DNA from: CAVYXK01 sp963708245
Lineage (GTDB): Bacteria > Pseudomonadota > Alphaproteobacteria > Acetobacterales > Acetobacteraceae
Length of the DNA: 64,000 nucleotides
Direction of reading: 5' to 3'
Assembly: GCA_963708245.1 (NCBI GenBank)
Contig: OY970201.1
Location: 3,224,001 to 3,288,000, forward strand
The translations under genes and the position numbers were made by a program. Each line of letters opens with the position of its first letter. Within the stretch, counting starts at the first letter, position 1. The notes below the pieces were generated by a model. It was not told the origin of the DNA. It ran no database searches and saw only the letters and a program-made list of their open reading frames with translations. Positions 18,526-27,298 of the stretch are shown in pieces.

Positions 18526-20862
18526 TCACCCTACCTCAGCCGACTGGCTATGCAGCGCCGTCTCGATCCTCTCGACCAGATCCTGCGGTCGGGCCGGCTT
18601 GCGTACCAGATAGACGAGCCCACCGCTGCCCGATAGCGCGTCCGGATCCGAATAGCCGGAGATGAACACCACTGCCAGGTGCGGAAACTTCTGGCGGGCC
18701 CGGCGCGCCAGCTCCGGCCCCGTCATGCCCGGCATCACCACGTCGGTCAGCAGCACGTGGATCGGCTGTTCCTCCTCCAGCACCTCCATTGCCTCGCTGC
18801 CATCGCCGGCCTCCAGCACGTGATAGCCCATTTCGGCGAGCAGGGCCGCCGTGGTCGCCCGCACCGCGTGATCATCATCGACGACCAGCACGCAGGCGGC
18901 GCTGACCGCATCACCCGGTGTCCGTGCCGGAAGCTCCGGCAGGCGGACCGCATCGGTTGTCGCACGCGGCAGGTAGACATGCACGGCAGTGCCCTGGCCG
19001 GGCACGCTATCGATCCGCGCGCCGCCGCCAAGCTGGTGCGCCACCCCATGCACCTGACTCAATCCGAGACCGGAGCCACGGCCGATCTCCTTTGTGGTGA
19101 AGAACGGCTCGAACGCCTTCGCCGCGATCTCCGGCTCCATCCCCGTCCCGTTATCGCGCACCGTCAGTGCAACCCACGGTCCCGGGGTCAACCCATCCCT
19201 CGTCGCCGTAGCGGGCAGCTCGACCAAATTAGTTTCAATTGACAGCACGCCACCCTGTGGCATGGCATCGCGTGCGTTGATGACCAAGTTCAGGATCACC
19301 AGTTCGATCTGTGCCGGATCGATCAGCACCGCGCTGAGATCAGGCTGCAGACGAAGCTGCAGTCTGATGCGGCTGCCGATAGCGCTCTGGACCAGATCAC
19401 GTAAGCCGGCGACCAGCGCGTTGAGATCGGCCGCACGCGGCAGCAGCGGCTGACGGCGGGAGAAGGCAAGAAGCTGACTGGTTAGCGTGGCACCCCGCTC
19501 GGCCGCGGCACGCATTGTGGCGAGCCGGCCCAGCATCTTCTCGTCGGGCGGCAGCGACCGCTCCAGCAGATCGACATTGCCCATCACGATCGACAGCAGG
19601 TTGTTGAAATCATGCGCCACGCCGCGCGTGAGCTGGCCGACTGCCTCGGAGCGCTGCGCCTGGCGCAGTGCTCCCTCCATCCGCTCCCGCTCCTCTGCTT
19701 CAGCCGCCATTCGAGCCGTAGCGGCTTCCGCAGCCTCTTTCGCGCGGTGCAGCCGCTGCATCAGACGTTCCTTCTCGCGCGAGCGCCTCGACAGCGTCAG
19801 CAGCAGTCCTACCGTTACCGCCGCGACCACTGCGGCGACCGCGCCGAACACGACGGCCTGCCGCCGCCAAAGCGCGAGCACTTGATTTTCGCCCACTGAT
19901 ACATTCACTGCGATCGGGAACATCTTCAGCGCGCGGATCGCCAATACCCGGCGGTTGCCGTCGAGCGGGCTGTCCATCAGCAACGTGCCGGCCATACCGT
20001 GCGCGAGCACCTCCTTGAACGGTGGGAGGTCGGCATAGCTCTGGCCGATCGCAGCCTCGTTATGCGGGAACCGGGCCAGCACCAGCCCGTCACGCCGATG
20101 CAGCAGGATGGCGCCATTCTCGCTCAGCTCGACTGCGCGGTAGAAATCCTCGAAATAGCGCAGGTTCAGAAAAGCGACAGCAGCGAAACGATCTCTCGCG
20201 CCTGCGTCCGGTACTGGACGGATCATCAGCGCCGTCCAGCTTCCATCCGGCCGGCGGAACGGGCCGCTGATATAAGGCATCGACGTTGGATCATCGATTG
20301 CCTGGATGATCGTCGCCTGCACTTCGAGCGGCAGCAAAATGCGTGACAAAGCCGGATCCGAGGCCAGCAGCAGCCGTCCGTTGCGATCTGCAATGGCGAT
20401 CCCGGAGCTCTGCCGCACAGACGAGATGCGACGCGCCATGATCGCATTAAAGGCATCGTCGGCCGGTACGGGCGCGCCAGCCGCCGGCGTTGCGGTGTGG
20501 CCCAGCAACTCACGGCGCCGGAAATCGTCCGCTACGCTTTGCAGGATCAGATCGATCGTTTCCAGCGCCCGCCCCGTCTGCTCGGCGAACACCATGTCCA
20601 GCCGCGCCATCTGCTGCTCGGTCTGCGCCAGGACCACCGAGCGCATACGCACCATTTGCAATGCCGCAAGCGTCAGGATGCCGAGCACGGCGATCATCGC
20701 GACGACCTGCAATTGGCGGCCGAGCCCGCTCGGGGTCAGGCGCTGCAGCAAGGCGGCAACTCGCATTCGGGTCGATGTCCCCGATCGTGAAGGTGGGTTC
20801 GGCACATATCCGTTGCGCGCGGTAATCACAATGCCACCATCCGGCCCGTCCGTGATCTGCAT
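18526..20862 (-). CDS. Hybrid sensor histidine kinase with C-terminal receiver domain
   Basis: A 778-residue membrane sensor. A transmembrane helix lies near residues 52-72 (VVAMIAVLGILTLAALQMV), then a periplasmic sensor of about 260 residues of the dCACHE type, and a second helix near residues 333-355. The cytoplasmic part has a coiled linker, a HisKA-like phosphoacceptor LTRGVAHDFNNLLSIV with His417, and the ATPase boxes LVINARDAMPQGG (N box), VRDNGTGMEPEIAAKAFEPF and TTKEIGRGSGLGLSQVHG (G boxes). A receiver domain follows, with VLVVDDDHAVR and phosphoacceptor Asp707 in LLTDVVMPGMTG. No separate response regulator is adjacent, so output partners are unknown. The CACHE domain suggests a small-molecule signal. 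Confidence 0.93.
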   Translation of the reverse strand: MQITDGPDGGIVITARNGYVPNPPSRSGTSTRMRVAALLQRLTPSGLGRQLQVVAMIAVLGILTLAALQMVRMRSVVLAQTEQQMARLDMVFAEQTGRALETIDLILQSVADDFRRRELLGHTATPAAGAPVPADDAFNAIMARRISSVRQSSGIAIADRNGRLLLASDPALSRILLPLEVQATIIQAIDDPTSMPYISGPFRRPDGSWTALMIRPVPDAGARDRFAAVAFLNLRYFEDFYRAVELSENGAILLHRRDGLVLARFPHNEAAIGQSYADLPPFKEVLAHGMAGTLLMDSPLDGNRRVLAIRALKMFPIAVNVSVGENQVLALWRRQAVVFGAVAAVVAAVTVGLLLTLSRRSREKERLMQRLHRAKEAAEAATARMAAEAEERERMEGALRQAQRSEAVGQLTRGVAHDFNNLLSIVMGNVDLLERSLPPDEKMLGRLATMRAAAERGATLTSQLLAFSRRQPLLPRAADLNALVAGLRDLVQSAIGSRIRLQLRLQPDLSAVLIDPAQIELVILNLVINARDAMPQGGVLSIETNLVELPATATRDGLTPGPWVALTVRDNGTGMEPEIAAKAFEPFFTTKEIGRGSGLGLSQVHGVAHQLGGGARIDSVPGQGTAVHVYLPRATTDAVRLPELPARTPGDAVSAACVLVVDDDHAVRATTAALLAEMGYHVLEAGDGSEAMEVLEEEQPIHVLLTDVVMPGMTGPELARRARQKFPHLAVVFISGYSDPDALSGSGGLVYLVRKPARPQDLVERIETALHSQSAEVG

Positions 20863-21180
20863 GTGATGCTAGCGTGAATTCCGACCCGAAGCACCCAGTT
20901 TCACCCTGCGCAGGCCCCTGGCATCCTGCCAACGAAATGGTCAGCGCTAGGCTGCCTGGCGGCTTGGTCTCCGCCGTGACCGGCAGCGCGGAGATTGTTT
21001 TGGTCTATCTCGGGCGGCCGCCACCCGATCTGGCAGAGGCCGCTTGACGCGTCGCTGCGCTGGTCGGCACGCCGGCCTCGCCGACGGCGGCGCCTCCCGC
21101 ACATTACGCAGCTTCGCCCGATGGGGGTGATCTTCGCTCTCGCCGTCGATCCGGCTGCGCCTGCGCCGACCCAGCGCCGC
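20863..21180. other. Intergenic region, no gene seen
   Basis: About 320 bases upstream of the histidine kinase gene and downstream of the M81 peptidase gene. Frames are open by base composition only, and none has protein-like sequence. It must hold the kinase promoter, but I cannot pick out hexamers with confidence. Confidence 0.5.
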
Positions 21181-22677
21181 TCAGCTTCGCGGAAACGTCG
21201 GATTCCCATAGGGATAATAGTTCTTCAGATTGACGTTCCGGTAGTTCAGCGCGTCCAGGCGCACGGTGCCCAGGAACGGCTCCGTCGGCTCGACCAGCAG
21301 GATCGTCTTGGCAAAGCCGCTATCGTCGAAGCCGCGCCGGAAATGCACCCGCGACTTGATCACGATCACCCGGAAGGCGTGGGCATCCAGTCCCATAGCC
21401 CCGAGCGCCGACGGCTCCTGCACCTGCACAAGATAGGGGCTGATCACCAGCACGTTGTCGCGGCCGAACCTGACGCTGACCAAAAGCTGCCCAGCATGCT
21501 CCACGACTTTCAGGATCGTTCCGATGATCCGAACCGGCTCGCCAGCCAATTCATTGACCAGCCCGCCGACCGGCTGGTCGAACGCATCGCCGGCCTTTAC
21601 GCCTTGTGCCGCGAGCGTGCGGATCGCACCTGCGTCGGTAACCGTCGCGATCAGCGTGTTCGACAGCCCCTGCGCAATGATCTCCCGCAGCAGCCAAGTC
21701 GCATAACCCGATCGGTCGCTGTGATCCGCCAGCACCACGGGTGTGTCGCCGCGCGCCACGGCCTGTCGTGCCAATGCAACGCCGTCCGGGATCGAGTGGA
21801 TGCGCGTCGATGTCAAAAGCGCCTCCCGGTGGCGCCACGCAAACAGGGCCATGTCGTCAGCGATCAGCCTGGCCAGCGCCGGATCGTCGTTGGTCATCGT
21901 CTGGATCGTCATGCCCACGTCCGGCACGTCGGCCCAGGGGAAGCCAAAGAACACGTTCACGTACGCGTCCGGCTCCCGTGCCTCCCAGGTCAGCGCCCGC
22001 TGCACAAGGTCCATCCAAGGCGACGCCCCGGTCCATTGCACAACTGTCGGCGAAATGATCGGCACCTTCACCGTCACATGCGCGGGCCGATAGTCACCGC
22101 GGATCGCGCGCACCAGGCAGCGCGCCGCCCGCTCGCCTTGCAGATAGCTGTCGTAATGCGGGAAATATTTCCCGCAGAACGCCATGTCGGCGTGGCGCAG
22201 GAACGCCTCGTCCTCGTTGCCATGCGGATCGAACGTCGCCGCGATGAACGCCTTTGACCCAACGACACCGCGCACCCGCCGCGCCAGCTCCGCCTCGGGC
22301 CGAGGCACGCCGCGAGCAGCCATCGCCCCGTGCACGCAGAGATAGACGCCGTCGAACGGCCCCTCTGCCTTCAGCCCGGCGATCATACGCGCCACGAAAG
22401 TTTCGTACGCTTCTTCGGTGACCCAACCCGAGCCCGAGCCTGTCTTCGGCCACAGTGGCAATTCGATGCCCACCAGCTCGACCCCGTCGTATTCCCGCGC
22501 AACCTTCACGAAGCCGCCCATATAGGACTTGCGGCCGCAATTCAGCACCGTTTCGCCCTTGGCCGGCGGTCCGTCATAGACAAAATCCTCCAGCCTTGTG
22601 TCATTCCGGAGGAACGTGACCGTCTCGTGCACGAAATTCAGCACCCCAATGCGGATCGGCGGCTTCACCATGACCAC
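21181..22677 (-). CDS. M81 family metallopeptidase (MlrC-like)
   Basis: A 498-residue zinc metallopeptidase of the MlrC (microcystinase C) family. The N-terminal catalytic domain shows RIGVLNFVHETVTFLRND, VYLCVHGAMAARGVPRPEAE and AFIAATFDPHGNEDEAFLRH; the Asp and His residues in ATFDPHGN and the His of HETVTF are the family's expected metal ligands. Then come MTNDDPALARLIADDMAL and VVLADHSDRSGYATWLLREI, and the MlrC C-terminal domain ends near YPYGNPTF. Despite the microcystinase name, most members act on unknown peptides. There is no signal peptide, so it is cytoplasmic. It stands alone. Confidence 0.93.
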   Translation of the reverse strand: MVMVKPPIRIGVLNFVHETVTFLRNDTRLEDFVYDGPPAKGETVLNCGRKSYMGGFVKVAREYDGVELVGIELPLWPKTGSGSGWVTEEAYETFVARMIAGLKAEGPFDGVYLCVHGAMAARGVPRPEAELARRVRGVVGSKAFIAATFDPHGNEDEAFLRHADMAFCGKYFPHYDSYLQGERAARCLVRAIRGDYRPAHVTVKVPIISPTVVQWTGASPWMDLVQRALTWEAREPDAYVNVFFGFPWADVPDVGMTIQTMTNDDPALARLIADDMALFAWRHREALLTSTRIHSIPDGVALARQAVARGDTPVVLADHSDRSGYATWLLREIIAQGLSNTLIATVTDAGAIRTLAAQGVKAGDAFDQPVGGLVNELAGEPVRIIGTILKVVEHAGQLLVSVRFGRDNVLVISPYLVQVQEPSALGAMGLDAHAFRVIVIKSRVHFRRGFDDSGFAKTILLVEPTEPFLGTVRLDALNYRNVNLKNYYPYGNPTFPRS

Positions 22678-22823
22678 CCCTTCCTCGGCGTGTATTCAGA
22701 CCGACTGAACTCGGCCGCAAGAGCCCGACTTCCCCGCCCCTTGCGGGAGCGGGCAGGGGGAGGAGGCCGTAGAGTTCGAAGACCCGTCGGCGAATTGACT
22801 TTCCACGAGGGTTTCTTCTCATT

Positions 22824-23159
22824 CTACACGATCTTCGCTTCGAATGGAGGCAACAGGTCGGGCGCTTCGAATTCCACCACCCAGATGTCCGGATCGTAGC
22901 GAACCTGCCGCGCAACATACGCATCGACCGCCGCCTGATCGACTGGTTCTGCCCCGGTCGCACGCATCCACGCCGCCTCGCCGTCGGTGGCGCGCACTTG
23001 CGAGAGCACCGACATCCCATGCCCGGCATGCAGCACCACCAGCACGCCGCCGGCATCGGGGTCGCCCTTGCGCAGTACGGCACCCGGACGCCCGTCCGCA
23101 TCGCCCATGCGTAACGCCATCTGCACCCAGATCCCGGCCTTGACGCGCGGCGCGCTCAT
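22824..23159 (-). CDS. DUF1491 family protein
   Basis: A 111-residue protein that starts inside the end of the upstream SDR gene (ATGA overlap). It reads VKAGIWVQMALRMGDADGRP, VLRKGDPDAGGVLVVLHAGH and RQVRYDPDIWVVEFEAPDLL. This combination (A-x-W-VQ-A-LR, RKGDPDAGG-L, YDPD-W-VEIE) defines DUF1491, a small alphaproteobacterial family of unknown function. Position as third gene of an SDR-SDR-DUF1491 operon is clear, but gives no function. Confidence 0.85.
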   Translation of the reverse strand: MSAPRVKAGIWVQMALRMGDADGRPGAVLRKGDPDAGGVLVVLHAGHGMSVLSQVRATDGEAAWMRATGAEPVDQAAVDAYVARQVRYDPDIWVVEFEAPDLLPPFEAKIV

Positions 23160-23863
23160 GGCGCCGCCAGCCCGCCGCCATCCACCGGCAGCGCGTGGCC
23201 GGTGATGCTGGCGGCCTCGGCGCTCAGCAGGAATGCGACGGTCGCAGCGACTTCTTGAGGCGAAACGATGCGACCGGTCGGCAACGCGGCTGCGGCTTGC
23301 TCGCGGATGATGCCCAATTCGGCGAAGCGACGCGCTGCCATCGCGGTATCGACCCAGCCCGGGCAGACCGCGTTCACCGTGATCCCCCGCGGCGCCACCG
23401 CCAGTGCCAGCGCGCGCACCAGACCGATCACGCCGTGCTTGGCTGCGCAATACGCCGTCTGGTCCGGCGCCCCGCGCAGGCCCAGCACCGAAGCGATGAC
23501 AACGATCCGTCCGCTGCCGTCCGGCAGCAGCGGTAGCGCCCGCTTGCAGCAATAATAGGCGCCGTGCAGGTTGGTCGTGACGATCTCGTGCCACAACGAA
23601 TCATCCTCGGCATCCAGCCGGTTGGCCCCGGCGACGCCGGCGCAGCAGACCAACGCGTCGACGCACTCGAGCGGCGCGAACAGCGCCTGAACGGCGGCGG
23701 CATCGGCCACGTCGCAGCGTTTATAACAAATCCCGGACAGCAGCTCCGCCGGAGGCCGCCTCGCTGCCGCAATTACCTCAAACCCACCGGCTGCCAGCCG
23801 CGCCGCCACCGCCGCGCCGATCCCGAGCGTCCCGCCCGTCACCACCGCCCTCCGCCCGCTCAT
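23156..23863 (-). CDS. SDR-family oxidoreductase
   Basis: A 235-residue short-chain dehydrogenase/reductase. The cofactor motif is TGGTLGIGAAVAARLAAGGF (TGxxxGIG) at about residues 9-28, the structural CCAGVAG replaces the usual NNAG, and the active site has VIASVLGLRG with Ser and TAYCAAKHG (YxxxK). The C terminus ends TGHALPVDGG as in 3-oxoacyl-ACP reductase-like enzymes. It overlaps the preceding SDR gene and the following DUF1491 gene by four bases each. The substrate is unknown. Confidence 0.92.
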   Translation of the reverse strand: MSGRRAVVTGGTLGIGAAVAARLAAGGFEVIAAARRPPAELLSGICYKRCDVADAAAVQALFAPLECVDALVCCAGVAGANRLDAEDDSLWHEIVTTNLHGAYYCCKRALPLLPDGSGRIVVIASVLGLRGAPDQTAYCAAKHGVIGLVRALALAVAPRGITVNAVCPGWVDTAMAARRFAELGIIREQAAAALPTGRIVSPQEVAATVAFLLSAEAASITGHALPVDGGGLAAP

Positions 23864-24591
23864 TGCGCGGTTGTTCCGCCATCGACCGGCAGCACGACGC
23901 CGGTAATGAACGAGGCAGCGTCGGAGGCGAGGAACGCCACCACAGCGGCGATCTCCGCCGGCCGTGCGAGCCTCCCGAGCGGCACGCCCGCGCGGTACGC
24001 TTCGGCCGCGGAGGCGGGAAATCGGTCCGGATACTGCCTTGCCAGCTCATCGATGACGCGCGCCAGCATGGGCGTGTCCGTGCTGCCCGGCGCGATGCAG
24101 TTGACCCGGATGCCGTGGCGCGCCCAATCCAACGCGGCACTGCGGGAAAGCTGGGCAAGCGCGGCCTTGCTCGCGCCATAGGCGGCGCTGACCGGCTTGC
24201 CGATCAGTGCCTGATCCGAGGCGATGTTGACGATCGCGCCTCTGCCGCGGGCGATCATGCCGGGCAGCACGACGCGCATCAGCGCATAGGGGGCGAGGAA
24301 ATTGACACGGAACACCCACTCCACCTGATCGAGCGGCGTCTCCAGCACGCTGCCTAACACTGTTACGCCGGCATTGTTCACTAGGATATCGACCGCGCCA
24401 TGGCGTTCGACCAGCGCCGTCGCCCGCTGTTCCAGGCTATCCGTCTCCGCCAGGTCGAAATCCGGCAGATCGAGCCCGATCACCTCCACCCCATCGGCGG
24501 CGAGCGTGGCTGCAATGGCGGCGCCGATCCCCTGCCGGTGGCCGGTCACGACCGCCCGCTTCCCCGCCAGCCCATAGCTCACCTCATTCAT
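23860..24591 (-). CDS. SDR-family oxidoreductase
   Basis: A 243-residue classical SDR: VVTGHRQGIGAAIAATLAAD (cofactor motif) at about residues 14-33, DILVNNAGVTVLGS (NNAG), IVNIASDQALIG with the active-site Ser and AAYGASKAALAQLSRSAALD (YxxxK). DLPDFDLAETDS after the second strand suggests NAD rather than NADP preference (an acidic residue in the DLP position). It is the first gene of the three-gene minus-strand operon and is divergent from the ABC ATPase gene, whose start is about 115 bases away. Confidence 0.93.
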   Translation of the reverse strand: MNEVSYGLAGKRAVVTGHRQGIGAAIAATLAADGVEVIGLDLPDFDLAETDSLEQRATALVERHGAVDILVNNAGVTVLGSVLETPLDQVEWVFRVNFLAPYALMRVVLPGMIARGRGAIVNIASDQALIGKPVSAAYGASKAALAQLSRSAALDWARHGIRVNCIAPGSTDTPMLARVIDELARQYPDRFPASAAEAYRAGVPLGRLARPAEIAAVVAFLASDAASFITGVVLPVDGGTTAQ

Positions 24592-24705
24592 CGATCGCCC
24601 GCCGCTTGATTGCCGTGCCCCGCCATCGTCGCTATTCCCGCCACTCCGCGCCCCCAGCAGGATAGGGCGCCCGCCCGGCCTGCCAACCCGAGGACGATCG
24701 CCCGC

Positions 24706-25449
24706 GTGCTCCGCCTGGTTTCGATCGGCCGACGCTTTGCCAGCGGGGTGGAGGCGCTGCGCGATGTGTCGCTGGACATCGGCCGCGGTGATTTCGTCGC
24801 GCTATTGGGTCCGTCCGGCTGCGGCAAATCGACCCTGCTGCGGCTGCTTGCCGGGCTCGACCAGCCGGATGCCGGGAAACTTGAGTGGGAGTCAGGCCGC
24901 CCGCCGGGCCCGGGAGAGATCGGCTTCGTGTTCCAAGATCCCACGCTGCTGCCCTGGGCGAGTGCCGAGGACAACGTCTTTCTGCCATTACGACTGCGCG
25001 GTTTTGCCCACGCGCGTGCCATGCCGGAGGTGCGTGCCGCGCTGGCCCGCGTCGGGCTGGCGGGGTTCGAACGAACGCGGCCACGCCAGCTTTCGGGTGG
25101 GATGCGCATGCGTGTCTCGATCGCCCGCGCGCTGGTCACCCGCCCCGCTCTGCTGCTGATGGACGAGCCGTTCGCCGCGCTTGATGAGTTCACGCGGCAC
25201 CGGTTGCAGGAGGACTTGCTGGCGCTGTGGCAATCGCTCGGCTGCACGGTGGTGTTCGTCACGCACTCGATCTACGAGGCAGCGTTCCTGGCTCGCCGCA
25301 TTCTGCTGATGACGCCACGGCCCGGGCGGATCGCACAGGAGATCGCCTCGCCGCTGCAGCCCGGCCCGGCGACGCGACTTGACCCCGCTTATGCGGCATT
25401 GGTGACGCGGGTGTCGCGAGCCCTCCAGCCGGTCGAGGTGCCGCAGTGA
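24706..25449 (+). CDS. ABC transporter ATP-binding protein, nitrate/sulfonate/thiamine-precursor type
   Basis: A 247-residue importer ATPase when started at the GTG at 24706 (VLRLVSIGRRF); a TTG at 24610 would add 32 residues rich in Pro and Ala that do not look like the family. Walker A is GPSGCGKST at about residues 36-44, the Q-loop lies in FVFQDPTLLPWASAEDNV, the signature is LSGGMRMRVSIARAL, Walker B is LLLMDEPFAALDE, and the H-loop is VTHSIYEA. LPWA plus the SIYEAAFL segment resembles SsuB/TauB/ThiZ-type ATPases. The stop overlaps the permease start. No periplasmic binding-protein gene is present nearby. Confidence 0.92.
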   Translation: MLRLVSIGRRFASGVEALRDVSLDIGRGDFVALLGPSGCGKSTLLRLLAGLDQPDAGKLEWESGRPPGPGEIGFVFQDPTLLPWASAEDNVFLPLRLRGFAHARAMPEVRAALARVGLAGFERTRPRQLSGGMRMRVSIARALVTRPALLLMDEPFAALDEFTRHRLQEDLLALWQSLGCTVVFVTHSIYEAAFLARRILLMTPRPGRIAQEIASPLQPGPATRLDPAYAALVTRVSRALQPVEVPQ

Positions 25450-26210
25450 CCCGTGCGCAGCAACGGGCCGCCCCCGGGGTGCTCGGCGTGCTCGTGTTTG
25501 GCTTGTGGGAGGCGGTGGTGTGGGTTTTCGGCATTCCACCCTACCTGCTGCCGGGGCCGGCGGCGATCGTGCAGGCGTTCGCAACCGATCCGCTGGGCCT
25601 GGTGCTCGCGCTGTTCTCAACATTGGCCGTAACCTTCGCCGCGTTGCTCGTCGCTGCGGCAATCGGCGCGCTGATGGCGCTGGCGATGGAGCTAAGCCCG
25701 CTCGCCCGTGCCGCCATCCAGCCCTGGGCTGTGGTGCTGCAAGTCACGCCGATCGTGGCGATCGCACCGCTGATCATCGTGCTGGTGGGCGAACCGTTCC
25801 CCTCATTGGTTGCGTGTGCCACGATCGTCGCGTTCTTTCCGGTCTTCGCCAACACGGTGGCGGGGCTCGCCTCGCCCTCGCCCGAGCTTGCCGACCTGTT
25901 CCGGCTCTACGGCGCCGGGCGGTGGCGGACGCTGGGGCTGCTGCGCGTGCCCTCGGCACTGCCGTATTTCCTGGCCGGGCTGCGCATCTCCGGCGGGCTC
26001 GCGCTGGTGGGTGCCGTGGTGGCGGAGTTTGTGGCGGGATCTGGCGGGTTCGCGTCGGGGCTGGCCTACCGGATCCTGGAGGCGGGCTACCGACTGGAGA
26101 TACCACGCATGTTCGCGGCATTGGTGCTGCTGGCGATCGCCGGGATCGCAATCAATGCGGGACTGGGAGCATTCGGCGCCCTGATTCTGCGCCGGCACGG
26201 CGATCTTTGA
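25446..26210 (+). CDS. ABC transporter permease, SsuC/ThiX type
   Basis: A 254-residue inner-membrane permease with about six hydrophobic helices. It starts at a GTG that overlaps the ATPase stop, so the pair is translationally coupled. The cytoplasmic coupling (EAA) loop is about residues 140-170, including YGAGRWRTLGLLRVPSALPY. LVGAVVAEFVAGSGGFASGL near residue 195 matches the conserved segment of nitrate/sulfonate-type permeases. Substrate candidates are taurine, sulfonates or a thiamine precursor; without the binding protein none can be chosen. Confidence 0.9.
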   Translation: MTRAQQRAAPGVLGVLVFGLWEAVVWVFGIPPYLLPGPAAIVQAFATDPLGLVLALFSTLAVTFAALLVAAAIGALMALAMELSPLARAAIQPWAVVLQVTPIVAIAPLIIVLVGEPFPSLVACATIVAFFPVFANTVAGLASPSPELADLFRLYGAGRWRTLGLLRVPSALPYFLAGLRISGGLALVGAVVAEFVAGSGGFASGLAYRILEAGYRLEIPRMFAALVLLAIAGIAINAGLGAFGALILRRHGDL

Positions 26211-26281
26211 GCTGCCGAGTTTAGTCGGGCCGTGCAGTCGCGGCCCTTGAACGGCTGCCCCTGCCCTGCCAAAACCGCCGG

Positions 26282-26497
26282 ATGGCGAACAGCAAACGAC
26301 CACTGACCGAGGGTCAGCGCGCCTACGAGGCCAAGCGCGCCGCGAAGGCCGGCATGAGCCTGGACAAGTGGCTCGATTCCAAGCAGCGGCAGCAGCAGGC
26401 GGAGACCCGGACCCGCGAGAAAGCGGAGGTGGCAAAACCTCCGAGGAAGCCGGGTTTTTTCTCTCGGTTGCTGGAGCGTGCGCACAAGCCGCTGTAG
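26282..26497 (+). CDS. Small basic hypothetical protein
   Basis: A 71-residue, lysine- and arginine-rich protein: RPLTEGQRAYEAKRAAKAGM, SLDKWLDSKQRQQQ, then a charged helix and FFSRLLERAHKPL. There is no membrane segment. It looks like a small soluble, partly disordered nucleic-acid-binding-type protein, but the function is unknown. The stop is followed within 40 bases by a dispersed palindromic repeat. Confidence 0.6.
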   Translation: MANSKRPLTEGQRAYEAKRAAKAGMSLDKWLDSKQRQQQAETRTREKAEVAKPPRKPGFFSRLLERAHKPL

Positions 26498-26535
26498 AGC
26501 GCGTTCACCCTAATTGGAAACGCTGGGTTCCCTTA

Positions 26536-26591
26536 CACCTCTCCCGCCCTGCGGGAGAGGTCGCCGCGCGGCAGCGCGGCGGTTGAGGGTG
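26536..26591. repeat. Dispersed palindromic repeat, copy 1
   Basis: A two-hairpin unit: CACCTCTCCCGC pairs with GCGGGAGAGGT, followed by GCGGCAGCGCGGCGG and TGAGGGTG. The unit recurs at 27243-27298 with nearly the same sequence, and a fragment (GCACCTCTCCCGC) occurs at about 32084. It is intergenic in all three places. Confidence 0.85.
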
Positions 26592-26628
26592 CCCTGTGCC
26601 GAGCCTTGTTATCAGGGAGTCCAATAAG

Positions 26629-26790
26629 ATGATCGTTCGAATTTGGCGCGGCGAAGCGACAACGCCGGAGAACGCAAAAGCCTATCGGCACCACGTAGAA
26701 ACCACGGTCTTTCCGTCGCTATCCGGTCTCCCCGGCCATCGCGGGGCCCGGCATGCCTGTCGCCAGGCGGTCGCGAGCGGAGAACAATAA
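26629..26790 (+). pseudogene. Truncated antibiotic-biosynthesis-monooxygenase-like (ABM) gene
   Basis: The ATG at 26629 follows CAGGGAG and gives MIVRIWRGEATTPENAKAYR and HHVETTVFPSLSGLPGHRGA, the N-terminal half of a small ABM/DUF dimeric alpha-beta barrel protein (usually about 100 residues). After HRGA the sequence no longer fits, and the frame ends at 26790. The C-terminal half is not found in other frames, so this is a deletion rather than a simple frameshift. Confidence 0.5.
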
Positions 26791-26823
26791 TGATCGGCAT
26801 CGCCACGACGAAGCCGCCGCCGC

Positions 26824-27093
26824 GCACCCAGAATGGGTGCGATCGACGCCGAAGGGAAACCACGCCGCCACTGGGCCTATCCGGCCGTGTGGGTCACCAA
26901 CGCCTATGGCGACTACAACAGCACCTTCATGCCCGAGGTCGTGAAAGAGATCGTCCGCAAATACGACATCGATCGGTCGGCACGGTGCGATTGCTGGTCG
27001 GCGACTGTGCCCGCGTCATTCGACGTAACGCAGGGGTGGGTTGTCGTGGAAATTCCGGTGATCGAGCGCCTGGAGGTGGTGCACATAAGCTAG
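26824..27093 (+). pseudogene. Fragment of a glycosyl-hydrolase-like protein
   Basis: The stretch about 26833-26970 reads HWAYPAVWVTNAYGDYNSTF and MPEVVKEIVRKYDID. The pattern 'V-V-T ... Y-x-x-(F/L)-(M/L)PEV-KE-V-KYD(I/V)D' occurs in hypothetical glycosyl hydrolase 6 / alpha-L-fucosidase-like TIM-barrel proteins. What follows to the stop at 27093 is not recognisable, and no start or remaining barrel is present. It is an internal piece of a much larger lost gene. The family is a tentative match from memory. Confidence 0.4.
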
Positions 27094-27242
27094 TGTTCTG
27101 ACTCTGACACTTCGATCCCGACCGGGATGGCGGGATCGGCCGCGAACCAGATGGAGGCCGGGGATCGAAGCGATAGGATCGCAACACTAGACGTAAAGCC
27201 CGTTCGGACGACTAGGATCGACCGCCGGCCGCAGGCCCCGTC

Positions 27243-27298
27243 CACCTCTCCCGCGCTGCGGGAGAGGTCGCTGTGCGTCAGCGCGGCGGGTGAGGGTG
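27243..27298. repeat. Dispersed palindromic repeat, copy 2
   Basis: Second copy of the unit at 26536-26591: CACCTCTCCCGC, GCGGGAGAGGT, then GCGTCAGCGCGGCGGG and TGAGGGTG. Changes between copies fall mostly in the loop and in the spacer between the two hairpins. Confidence 0.85.

Noticed and set aside
22727..22765. G+C palindrome downstream of the DUF1491 gene as an intrinsic terminator
   Set aside because: It can form a hairpin but no U tract follows on either strand; it resembles the dispersed repeat family instead.
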